A stretch of 64,000 nt of DNA, from assembly GCF_000485795.1 (NCBI RefSeq), contig NZ_AXZL01000055.1, positions 1 to 64,000 on the forward strand. Direction: 5' to 3'. Shown one piece after another: positions 34,586-44,993 of this stretch; positions within the stretch are counted from its first letter, which is position 1; each line of letters opens with the position of its first letter. A model generated the notes under the pieces. That model was not told the origin of the DNA. It worked only from the letters and a program-made list of their open reading frames with translations, and ran no database searches. This DNA comes from Shewanella decolorationis S12 (lineage in GTDB: Bacteria > Pseudomonadota > Gammaproteobacteria > Enterobacterales > Shewanellaceae). The position numbers and the translations under genes were made by a program.

Positions 34586-37201
34586 ATGGAAAAACGGCGT
34601 ATCATTGAGCCTCAAGCAGCATTGACACAATGGCAAAAAAGTTTGCCATTTAAATTGAGCCTGCTCCAACTAATTATCGCAAGCGTGCTAATTTTTAGTA
34701 CTGCTTGGGTGATCCTGAATATCCAAACTCAACAAGTCAATGAACAACAAACTCTGCTTAATCAAAACCATGGTCAAATGATCATTGCCAAACTGCAGGA
34801 AATGACTTCTCAAGTTGAAAACCAAGTCAATGCGATTAGCAAGATTGCAATGTTATACCGCCATGAACCTGAACTTCTCAGTAAAAGCATTCCGGAATTA
34901 CTGTCGATAGAAAATCAAAAAGACATTGTGTCTGGTGGTGGCATTTGGCCTGAACCCGGCGCATTTAATCAGCAAAAGTTTCGTGACAGCCTATTTTGGG
35001 CGCGCAATATTCACGGTGAATTAGTCGCCATTAACAGTTACAACGAAGAAAGTTTTCCTAGCTACCATACTGAAGAATGGTACCGACCAACCCGTTATTT
35101 CCCCGCTGGCAAAGTATTTTGGTCCAAATCCTACATCGATCCCACCACCCATGAACCAATGGTGACTGCATCAAGTGCCATGTGGATGGAACATCAATTT
35201 ATTGGTGCTGCGACCACAGATATTAGTCTCGAAAAACTCACTCAACTACTGCGAAATAGCATGCTAGATATGAGTGGTTATGTGATGGCTCTTGACCATC
35301 AAAACCAGATATTAGCCTCTCCAAATAGCGATAGTCTTCCGCAGTCTCAACCATGGCCATCCCATACTCTTCAGACCTTCGATGAACTTGTAAAGACGGA
35401 GTCAGCCTTTAGCCCAATCGCCTCGGCACTGCATTTAGCCGACCGCAGTTTTATCGAACAAGCCGTGGCTGAGCGTGTATTTACCCAAGAGCAAATGGAT
35501 AACCTCACCCGCCTAAGCGGGGACAGTGAACGGGAGATGCTCTCAGCTATAGTCAACGACAATGCAAAGAACCATTTCTCAACAGCAAAGCGAATTGCAT
35601 CAATCTCATTGGCAGAGGATCCCATTTTAAAAGGGCCATCGCTCGTTTCAGTATTCCTTATGCCTCACACATATTGGAAGATTTTAATTGTTACTCCCAT
35701 TGCACCATTGCAAGACACGGCAAAAAACCTGATAGAGAAAGTTGGACTTTCGCTAGTCGCCATACAATTATTTGGCCTCATTCTTTTATTTTTACTGCAG
35801 CACAAATTGATTATTGCCCCCATCATGGGAATGGTGCAGGCACTCAAGCGTAATGATTCAGCGTCTATCGAGCTTAAAGCTAATGAACGCCATGATGAAG
35901 TGGGTTTGCTTGCAAAGACCTTCCTATCGCGAACCCAACAACTTGAAATTGCGATGGCAAGTCTTGATGCCAGCAATCTTGCGTTGGAGCAGCAATTACT
36001 AAGTCAGCAGCATTTTCAACAAGAGCTAAAACGACATAAAGAACAATTAAGATCACTACTCGACTTCTCGTCCACCATCATTTACATCAAAGACTTAAAT
36101 GGCAGATACACCTTAGTTAACAACAAATATTGTGAAGTATTAGGAATTGAGCGGCGTAAAATTATCGGTGCCACGGATTTTGATTTATTTCAAAACACAC
36201 TTGCTCAGCTTTATCAACAGAACGATCAGCGGGTAAGCCATAGTCACGATGCCATCCATTTTGAGGAGCCCATCCCCTCTCCTCGTGGTGAACTTATCTA
36301 TCAAATGACCAAATTTGATATTCGAGACGATGAGGATAATTCAATAGGCATTGGTGCTATCGGATTTAATGTCGATCTAAGAAAGCGCCAAGAAAAAGAG
36401 CAAGAAAAACTACTGCAACACCAATTAAATCAATTTAAAGAACAACAACATAAAACTCTACTTGCACAACAAGAAAATGCTCAATTAAGAGAGCAGCAGC
36501 TAGCCATCAATAATGAAATGGCTCAGCTAATTCAACTTCATCTCAGTAAACAGCAAAGTCAAAAACTGATGCAGAACTTCCTTGCCGAAGTCATGAGTCA
36601 AATGATGCAAGAGCAGGATCGTCTCCTTGCTCAGGTTTGCCAAATCCAACAAACAGCGGATCCCCATCAAACCGAAATAGTGCAATTAATGAGCGAGAAA
36701 GCTGTTAGACTCAGGCATATTTCTCAGTTGTTTACTGATCAACAAAGTGAAATACGACCACTGCATTTAGCACAGTTTATCCGGCATTTGCTGAGCTTAT
36801 TACAACCACAATTGCAGAAAACTCAAGTTAAAGTAAATCTGCTGTGCGACGAACAATTAGTGGTCGACGGCAATGCTTGGCAATATCTACAATTTTTCTA
36901 TCGACTCATCAACAACACCTTGCACCATGCCTTTAAAGAGCACAATCAACACCGAGAGTTGCAGTTAACACTTGAGAAGAAAGACGATGAATTGTATATC
37001 CGGCTTGAGGACAATGGAATTGGAATATCAATATCGCAGCTTGAACAGCTCAAAAAAGACATACTACAAAACCAATGTGTGGGCACACTCACTTGTATTA
37101 ACCTTTGGATAAAAGAAGAGTTAAAGGGGGAATTAATGGTTGAGAGCGAACTAAACCGAGGCACTCGAATCGAGTGCCATTGGCCATTATCAGCGGTATA
37201 G
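34586..37201 (+). CDS. Membrane sensor with dCache, PAS and HATPase-like domains, H-box not recognisable
   Basis: An 871-residue sensor. A first membrane helix (about 25-45) and a second (about 387-407) enclose a periplasmic dCache-type domain (WPEPGAFNQQ, AATTDISLEKL). A HAMP-like linker, then a PAS domain from about 491 (IIYIKDLNGRYTLVNNKYCEVLG) follow. After a glutamine-rich coiled coil comes an ATPase region with an N-box-like NNTLHHAF near 776 and DNGIGI near 811. At the usual phosphoacceptor position the sequence is FLAEVMSQMMQEQ, with no His. No response regulator is adjacent. It may be a pseudokinase or use an unusual acceptor. Confidence 0.8.
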   Translation: MEKRRIIEPQAALTQWQKSLPFKLSLLQLIIASVLIFSTAWVILNIQTQQVNEQQTLLNQNHGQMIIAKLQEMTSQVENQVNAISKIAMLYRHEPELLSKSIPELLSIENQKDIVSGGGIWPEPGAFNQQKFRDSLFWARNIHGELVAINSYNEESFPSYHTEEWYRPTRYFPAGKVFWSKSYIDPTTHEPMVTASSAMWMEHQFIGAATTDISLEKLTQLLRNSMLDMSGYVMALDHQNQILASPNSDSLPQSQPWPSHTLQTFDELVKTESAFSPIASALHLADRSFIEQAVAERVFTQEQMDNLTRLSGDSEREMLSAIVNDNAKNHFSTAKRIASISLAEDPILKGPSLVSVFLMPHTYWKILIVTPIAPLQDTAKNLIEKVGLSLVAIQLFGLILLFLLQHKLIIAPIMGMVQALKRNDSASIELKANERHDEVGLLAKTFLSRTQQLEIAMASLDASNLALEQQLLSQQHFQQELKRHKEQLRSLLDFSSTIIYIKDLNGRYTLVNNKYCEVLGIERRKIIGATDFDLFQNTLAQLYQQNDQRVSHSHDAIHFEEPIPSPRGELIYQMTKFDIRDDEDNSIGIGAIGFNVDLRKRQEKEQEKLLQHQLNQFKEQQHKTLLAQQENAQLREQQLAINNEMAQLIQLHLSKQQSQKLMQNFLAEVMSQMMQEQDRLLAQVCQIQQTADPHQTEIVQLMSEKAVRLRHISQLFTDQQSEIRPLHLAQFIRHLLSLLQPQLQKTQVKVNLLCDEQLVVDGNAWQYLQFFYRLINNTLHHAFKEHNQHRELQLTLEKKDDELYIRLEDNGIGISISQLEQLKKDILQNQCVGTLTCINLWIKEELKGELMVESELNRGTRIECHWPLSAV

Positions 37202-37246
37202 CAACAGTGATATGCCAGAGATTCAGATTAGATGTACGATCCTAGA

Positions 37247-38212
37247 CTAGTCCTGCGCTTTATCTAAGGTCACATCCACTAAATAATGGCCTTGTAACCA
37301 GTTACGGCCAATCAGCAGTTTATTAGTCATCTGGCTACGATCCTTAAGATTCACTTTGACGGGATACTCAAATCCTGGCTCCCCTAAAGTCAGCTCGACC
37401 ATATAGCGTACTTCGCTGCCCTGCGCGTTACGGATAAGCGAGGTATCAACAATCCGTGCCCTTAACCGTTTCGTCTCGCCACGCTCATTTTCGGTGGTGA
37501 AATTGAGCCACTTGCCGATGTTGTTATCCATATTGGTTGGATCTTCATTGTCAATCTTGAGATCAATCGCATGCAGTGAATTTTCAACCGCGCCGGTATC
37601 GATGCGTGTTTTAAAGGTCAACTCCGCCTCTTTCACTTTGATTAACGCTGTCGGGCCAATCAGACGTTTCTCGGCCACATCAACCACATAGCGGCCCGCT
37701 AACCAATTACGACCGATCAGTAATTTGTAATCCATATGACTTCGGTCACGAAGGTTTACCGCGACAAGACGATGCTGGTCCTCAAACCCAATATCTAACT
37801 CCACCAAATAGCGTACTTCACTGCCTTGAGCGTTATTCACTGTGGTGGTCTTTAAGATTTTCGCCGCTAAGCGCCGCTGCTCACCCGCCTCGTTTTCAGT
37901 GGTAAAATGCAGTGTTTTACCAATATTGTCCTGCATCTTGTCAGATGCACCGCCTTCAACTTGCAGATCGATGGCATGTAAGGAGGTGTTCGCCGCGCCT
38001 GTATCAATTCTTGCCTGAAAATCCAGTTGTGCGGCGATTAGGCGCATCTTCTCCGACTGACCAATTATCGCCTTAGTGTCAGAAGATACGGTGCTCTGCG
38101 CTGACGTTTGTAGCTCTCCACTCATTTTGCCGCAACCTGCAATATTCAGACTGGCGATAATGGCTACTGATACGAATACGGTGCTGCGACCTACACTTAG
38201 CGGTTGTAACAT
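37247..38212 (-). CDS. Lipoprotein with two tandem retropepsin-like (Zn_protease/DUF785) domains
   Basis: A 321-residue lipoprotein: signal with lipobox IAGC, lipidated Cys27. Two copies of a RimB/DUF785 retropepsin-like domain follow, with catalytic motifs RIDTGAANTSLHA (Asp70) and RIDTGAVENSLHA (Asp205), 135 residues apart. Each ends in KLLIGRNWL. Relatives usually have one copy; two in one chain would form both halves of an aspartic protease active site. The start at 38212 is set by AAGGAG 7 bp upstream; the longer frame to 38386 would bury the signal peptide. Substrate unknown. Confidence 0.85.
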   Translation of the reverse strand: MLQPLSVGRSTVFVSVAIIASLNIAGCGKMSGELQTSAQSTVSSDTKAIIGQSEKMRLIAAQLDFQARIDTGAANTSLHAIDLQVEGGASDKMQDNIGKTLHFTTENEAGEQRRLAAKILKTTTVNNAQGSEVRYLVELDIGFEDQHRLVAVNLRDRSHMDYKLLIGRNWLAGRYVVDVAEKRLIGPTALIKVKEAELTFKTRIDTGAVENSLHAIDLKIDNEDPTNMDNNIGKWLNFTTENERGETKRLRARIVDTSLIRNAQGSEVRYMVELTLGEPGFEYPVKVNLKDRSQMTNKLLIGRNWLQGHYLVDVTLDKAQD

Positions 38213-38402
38213 TCTCCACTCCTTATCTATCGCGGTTACAGGGATACAATCCCCATAACTTAGGCTGTATTTTTTAAGGGCTAGAGATAACATAAAAGCG
38301 AAAGAAAAGAGTCGAAAAACACTAAGCTGAAGGCAAAAATAGCATTTAAACCAATCAAAAAATAAGGAATAGTCACAAATCAGCACACTATGGTTACAGC
38401 CG

Positions 38403-38783
38403 TTACACCTCTGCCACTTTTACTTCGTCTATCCATGCTTTAGCAAGTTGGCGCTCATTTTCATTAAACACTCTCACCGGACAAGGCAACATAAAAGCCA
38501 GTGTATTGACCATTGCACCAACACTTTGCCGATTCGCAATCATTACGACCCGTGAAAAATCGCTAAAATGAAACACATTAAGCAAAGCATCATCCCACAG
38601 CGCCCCCACAGTAATACCCATAAAATCAGCGGCAAACTCGTACCATAAACGAATACTCGCATGGTCCTGCAACTTGGTCTCGATAGCAGGAAGCAATAAG
38701 CTTTCAATATCCTCATGAGTCACTTGACCCGATACCATAATGGTCAGCATATCATCAGCATAGCTTGGGCATAGGGTTAACAT
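38403..38783 (-). CDS. STAS/SEC14 (SpoIIAA-like) domain protein
   Basis: A 126-residue cytoplasmic protein of the SpoIIAA-like STAS family (MLTIMVSGQVTHEDIESL at the front, RVVMIANRQSVGAMV later). Such proteins bind lipids or ligands; the role is unknown. The start at 38783 has AAGGAG upstream; an ATG 24 bp earlier (38807) lacks a site. It reads toward the retropepsin lipoprotein, 190 bp away. Confidence 0.75.
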   Translation of the reverse strand: MLTLCPSYADDMLTIMVSGQVTHEDIESLLLPAIETKLQDHASIRLWYEFAADFMGITVGALWDDALLNVFHFSDFSRVVMIANRQSVGAMVNTLAFMLPCPVRVFNENERQLAKAWIDEVKVAEV

Positions 38784-38807
38784 CGAGCTTCTCCTTTTAC
38801 ACCACAC

Positions 38808-38971
38808 AAAAAATGCGGCTCTAGAGTAAAGATATACTCTGTCAGCGAAGATGCTTGAAAAACGGCAATTATTTTACGGGAATAACCTTTATAGCCGGAC
38901 AATTAGGTGAAGATAAATGAGATAGAGTGAAATAACATCGCAAACCAAATCAAGACTCGCCTCCCAGTTTA
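38808..38971. other. Gap before the foldback element
   Basis: About 165 bp, including the promoter region of the STAS gene. Nothing else recognised. Confidence 0.4.
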
Positions 38972-39134
38972 ATATCAATCGTATTAAATATCTGTTCATC
39001 AGCGGGAGTCTCACAGGCATCTCACTCCCGTGTTACATTGACTTAAAAGGGAATAACCATTCCTTCGTCAATGCGCCTTGGATTGAGATGCCTGTGAGGC
39101 TCTGAAATGATTGGATATTTAATGTGATTGGTAT
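38972..39134. mobile_element. MITE-like foldback element, 163 bp
   Basis: The two outer arms (38972-39030 and about 39080-39134) are imperfect inverted repeats: the outermost 22 bases match at 18 positions and CACAGGCATCTCA is matched exactly on the other arm. Inside lies a further inverted pair, CATTGAC (39036-39042) and GTCAATG (39067-39073), around a small loop. The whole folds as one long hairpin, has no coding capacity and lies between genes, all as expected of a miniature inverted-repeat element moved by an unlinked transposase. A TA target duplication is possible but not proven. Confidence 0.65.
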
Positions 39135-39245
39135 AAAAGTCTAACCCGCTTTAGTGTTGACAAAGGGCGGTGCAAATCTCAACCCCACATGACAAAGGTG
39201 CCCCGAAGCGCATTTTAAGATTGAGGCAAAGTGCAAAAAATGTGT

Positions 39246-39590
39246 TTAGATTTTTGAGATTTCTTGATCAAATAAATTTTTAATTAATCCTGAAAACTCG
39301 GTAATAAACAGCGTTTGTTCTGGTGTTGCCCTATGATTAGCAACGGAGGCGAGGATTTCCTCAAGATCATACACAATCGCATCGACCTCACGGATGATGG
39401 TATTGCGATCAGCAAAAGAAAGTGAAGGATTTTGGCCACAAACCATAATAATCTGTGCCGATAACTGCTCCTCAAATAACTCCATCACAGTATCATCGGA
39501 CATATTTTGGGTATCAGGCGTTTCGAACAAGCCAAGATGCTCAGTCAAATACTGGATCAAATGCATGTAACCGTCTTTATCTGTGACCAT
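39246..39590 (-). CDS. Small cytoplasmic protein, probably DUF3802
   Basis: A 114-residue acidic, mostly helical protein with no signal or membrane segment. The start (MVTDKDGYMHLIQYLTEHLG) and length recall the DUF3802 family of Shewanella and Vibrio, from memory rather than search. No function known. It stands alone next to the foldback element. Confidence 0.6.
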   Translation of the reverse strand: MVTDKDGYMHLIQYLTEHLGLFETPDTQNMSDDTVMELFEEQLSAQIIMVCGQNPSLSFADRNTIIREVDAIVYDLEEILASVANHRATPEQTLFITEFSGLIKNLFDQEISKI

Positions 39591-39762
39591 TTTTAACCCT
39601 TAAAACAACTAAACCGAGCGCCATCAAGAACACTGTAAAATCGAAAAACTCTCAACAGACACTCGTTAAGTGATCTGAATGAGGATTCATATGCCAGCCA
39701 CCCTAGTAACATTAGCCTAAACAGTGTGGCCGACATATTGATCTAAACCAATCTTATCGTTG

Positions 39763-40338
39763 TTACTTTATTAAGGTTAGTACAAACGACACTGGAACGG
39801 CTTGGCTAATACTAGATAAACCTGCAATATCCCGCAACTTATCCACACCAGCAACCAAGTCAAACTCGTTTGCATTGACTATTATCGGCTGAAAACTACT
39901 AACCATCAGTTTATTATCAGATACTTTGGTCAAAATTACCGAAAAAGTTTTCGTTTGTTGTTTTCCGTGTAGTGAAATTTTTCCGTCAATGTCAGCCACT
40001 TTAGACTGCCCAACGGCAAGTTCTTTCACCATCTTGCTATCCACTTGTGAGCTTAGTTTCAGCTCAGGGAATAATGACACTTCAAACAACAGGTTTTGCA
40101 TACGTTCATCACGTACATCAATCCCTGTCGCCACGCTCATCAGTGGAATGGTTAACTCGAATTGCCCATCATCTTTAAGTGCACCATTGAGTTGCTTAAA
40201 GTGGTGAACTTCAGCGATATCACCTTTCTTAACCGAGACAAAACTGACCCGAGAATCCTGTTCCGTCACTTGCCACTGGGCCGCACAACTAAAACTAACC
40301 AGCGAAGCTAATGCCGCGATTCCTATCCATTTTTTCAT
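39763..40338 (-). CDS. YceI-family periplasmic protein
   Basis: A 191-residue exported protein of the YceI (lipocalin-like) family, which binds isoprenoid-type lipids. The signal peptide ends near residue 20 (SCAA-Q). The typical YceI pattern is visible (SRVSFVSVKKGDIAEVHHF, ISLHGKQQTKTF). The start at 40338 (MKKWIG) fits a signal peptide and has GAGG 9 bp upstream; other in-frame starts would extend the N-terminus by up to 21 residues. Confidence 0.85.
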   Translation of the reverse strand: MKKWIGIAALASLVSFSCAAQWQVTEQDSRVSFVSVKKGDIAEVHHFKQLNGALKDDGQFELTIPLMSVATGIDVRDERMQNLLFEVSLFPELKLSSQVDSKMVKELAVGQSKVADIDGKISLHGKQQTKTFSVILTKVSDNKLMVSSFQPIIVNANEFDLVAGVDKLRDIAGLSSISQAVPVSFVLTLIK

Positions 40339-40488
40339 CGTATCCATCCTCAAGAGTGAGTTTAAAGGCAAGCAGCCACCCGATAACACCCGAGTAACCA
40401 CAATAATAACTCAGGCTATTTGTGACAAAGATCACCTAAGCCACGCTAAAGATACTCTTTTTCTGAATTAGCGACCAGTAAACTATCG

Positions 40489-40941
40489 TTAAACTCGCAC
40501 CAGCCACTTATCTAAACTATTGGCAAAAGCTTGTTTATCCGCCGCCGATAACGTATCTGGGCCACCGCTGTGCACGCCCGATGAACGTAAATCCTCCATA
40601 AAATCACGCATTGTCAGTTTTTGACGAATATTATCGGCGTTGTAAAGTTCACCACGGGGATTAAGCGCCAGCGCCCCCTTTTCTATCACTTGTGCCGCTA
40701 ATGGAATATCGGCGGTGATCACTAAATGCGTGGCCTCGACATGGTCAACAATATATTGATCCGCGACATCAAAGCCTGAGCCGACACGCACTTGACTGAT
40801 ATAAGGCGATGGCGGCACTCGTAACATTTGGTTCGCCACCAACACTAACGGCAGTGATTTACGCTCAGCCGCACGAAATAAAATCTCTTTAATCGGGTTT
40901 GGGCAGGCATCGGCATCGACCCAAATCTTATACTGTCCCAC
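40489..40941 (-). CDS. UPF0178 / YaiI-family protein (DUF188)
   Basis: A 150-residue cytoplasmic protein of the PIN-like DUF188 family ([26 protein letters not shown]). Conserved Asp residues suggest a metal-dependent nuclease-like fold; function unproven. It starts 18 bp after the pdxH stop and is cotranscribed. Confidence 0.88.
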   Translation of the reverse strand: MGQYKIWVDADACPNPIKEILFRAAERKSLPLVLVANQMLRVPPSPYISQVRVGSGFDVADQYIVDHVEATHLVITADIPLAAQVIEKGALALNPRGELYNADNIRQKLTMRDFMEDLRSSGVHSGGPDTLSAADKQAFANSLDKWLVRV

Positions 40942-40959
40942 GCTTACGATCCTCGCCTA

Positions 40960-41598
40960 TTAAGGTGCTAAACGGTCAATGACCCATTCATCCGCTTGGC
41001 GAGTGTAGAGGAAACGATCGTGTAGGCGATGTTCCCCTCCCTGCCAAAATTCAATACTCGAGGGCTTGACTAGATAGCCGCCCCAAAAGCTCGGTAATGG
41101 TACATCGCCCTTGGCAAATTTGGCTTTCATCTCAAAGAACTTACCTTCGAGTACTTGTCGTGCGCTCAGCTTACTCGACTGCTGTGACACCCAAGCGGCA
41201 ATCTGGCTATCCTTGGGGCGGGTCATAAAGTATTTCAACACTTCGGCCGTAGAAAGCGGCTGAGCCTCACCAAGAATCGATACTTGCCGTTCAATCGGGT
41301 GCCACGGGAAATGCAGACTGACTTTATTATTGGCCGCAATCTGCTGCGCCTTGCGACTGCCCAAGTTAGTGAAGAACACAAACCCTGTCTCATCGAAGCG
41401 CTTTAACAATACAATTCGTTGAAAAGGTTGGCCATGTTCATCCACAGTAGCAACACACATCGCAGTAGGATCGCTAAGCTCTGCATCGCGAGCTTGCGTC
41501 ATCCACAACTCGAATAGCTGCATAGGATTTTGGGGTAAATCGGCGCGTCTTAAGCCGCCTTTGGTATATTCACGGCGAATATCACTGAGATCTGTCAT
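40960..41598 (-). CDS. pdxH: Pyridoxamine 5'-phosphate oxidase
   Basis: A 212-residue FMN enzyme that makes pyridoxal phosphate from pyridoxine or pyridoxamine phosphate. FMN and substrate motifs are visible ([18 protein letters not shown], then FWGGY and [11 protein letters not shown]). The start at 41598 follows AAGGAA and gives the family N-terminus [16 protein letters not shown]. Confidence 0.94.
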   Translation of the reverse strand: MTDLSDIRREYTKGGLRRADLPQNPMQLFELWMTQARDAELSDPTAMCVATVDEHGQPFQRIVLLKRFDETGFVFFTNLGSRKAQQIAANNKVSLHFPWHPIERQVSILGEAQPLSTAEVLKYFMTRPKDSQIAAWVSQQSSKLSARQVLEGKFFEMKAKFAKGDVPLPSFWGGYLVKPSSIEFWQGGEHRLHDRFLYTRQADEWVIDRLAP

Positions 41599-41709
41599 AG
41601 GATTTCCTTTTACAAGCGCACAATGATTGCTATCGGTGCAATCCGCTGAGAGGCCAAGTTTATCATGGCTGAGTGAGAAAACCGCGCCCAATAATGACGA
41701 ACTCTCAAC

Positions 41710-41733
41710 AAAAACGCCTTGCTTAGCAAGGCG
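41710..41733 (-). terminator. Intrinsic terminator of ligA
   Basis: CGCCTTGC at 41715-41722 pairs with GCAAGGCG at 41726-41733, followed on the minus strand by TTTTT. Confidence 0.88.
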
Positions 41734-41758
41734 ATTTACTCATCAAATCAAACTCGAA

Positions 41759-43846
<2,088 letters not shown>

Positions 43847-43865
43847 TTAAGCATCAAAAAGTTGC

Positions 43866-43891
43866 AAAAAATGAGGCCGCATTTAGCGGCC
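43866..43891 (-). terminator. Terminator or attenuator between zipA and ligA
   Basis: GGCCGC at 43875-43880 pairs with GCGGCC at 43886-43891; the minus strand continues TCATTTTTT. Confidence 0.65.
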
Positions 43892-43926
43892 CCATCTGTC
43901 TATCACCGCGGTCTCGCGGCGTTGCA

Positions 43927-44967
43927 TTAAGCGTTTGCGCGAATGCGGTGTAAATAATCTTGCTTGGTAAACTCGCCCCAAGGTTGACGCTGACCATCGA
44001 GCACTACCGCGTCGATATCATCCGCCAATTGGCGCGCCGAGTTAAGCATGATGGAGAAGTTCATTAGCGCATCACCATAGCAAGGTAAGGTCATAAAGAA
44101 CACCACGCCTTGGGTGCTGAATTGTTCCATATTATCTGGGTCAAAAACCCCAGGCTTTACCATATTCGCAATAGAGAACAACACCTTACCATTACCCGCA
44201 TTATCCACATGGCGGTGGAAAATATTCATATCGCCATACTTAAAGTTAAGGGTTAAGAAGCAAGGTAACAATTCGGCGCCATTAAGCTGCTGACCTTCCT
44301 TTGCCACGACGTGCAGCACTAATACATCGCGTGGCTCGCCTAAATCATCATCTGGTTGTTCTACGGCCTGAGGTTGCTCATCTTCATACGCCTCTTCCTC
44401 ATCGAAAAGGGCGGTTTGCGTAGGCATTTGCACCTGCGCACGTTGCTCTTCGGCGGCTTTTTGCGCCACCATGGCCGCATGGGATTGCCCTACATGGGCT
44501 TGGGCTAGATTGGCAGAATGTCCTTGTAATACGGGCTCTTGGCGTGATGCTTTAGGACCGCGGTGTTGCTCTTTGGCCGTAGGGGATTGCAGACTAAAAT
44601 CAGGTTGCGCCATGCTTGGCTCTTGCTTAAATAGCGGCTTAGGTTCAACTTGCACGGGTTCAACGGGTTGCGGTTGTACTTTGGCTTCTTGCTTTAAATA
44701 AGGGTTAAACGCAGGGGCCTCTGGGGTATGGGCTTCATTCGCTTTACGGACTCTGACGGCACCAATACCATCAGCGTCGAAACCATCGGCATCGACACGC
44801 TTAGGCGCACCCTCGCCGCGTTCGGCCTGCTTTTTATAGAAATTGCCCATTGGACTATCTTTTAATGACTTAGGTTGTTGTCTTCTGATAGACCAAAATC
44901 CATGCACCAGCACAGCAACTATGGCTATGGCGCCTAAAACGAACAATACTAGTTGCAAATCTTCCAT
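43927..44967 (-). CDS. zipA: Cell division protein ZipA
   Basis: A 346-residue FtsZ-anchoring protein. A single N-terminal helix (about 5-24, VLFVLGAIAIVAVLVHGFW) is followed by a basic stretch, a long Pro/Gln-rich linker (about 75-210) and the C-terminal FtsZ-binding domain (about 215-346). It lies 26 bp after the smc stop, so smc and zipA are cotranscribed. Confidence 0.93.
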   Translation of the reverse strand: MEDLQLVLFVLGAIAIVAVLVHGFWSIRRQQPKSLKDSPMGNFYKKQAERGEGAPKRVDADGFDADGIGAVRVRKANEAHTPEAPAFNPYLKQEAKVQPQPVEPVQVEPKPLFKQEPSMAQPDFSLQSPTAKEQHRGPKASRQEPVLQGHSANLAQAHVGQSHAAMVAQKAAEEQRAQVQMPTQTALFDEEEAYEDEQPQAVEQPDDDLGEPRDVLVLHVVAKEGQQLNGAELLPCFLTLNFKYGDMNIFHRHVDNAGNGKVLFSIANMVKPGVFDPDNMEQFSTQGVVFFMTLPCYGDALMNFSIMLNSARQLADDIDAVVLDGQRQPWGEFTKQDYLHRIRANA

Positions 44968-44993
44968 TGGTTACCCTGTCTTTCTTCTAGTTA

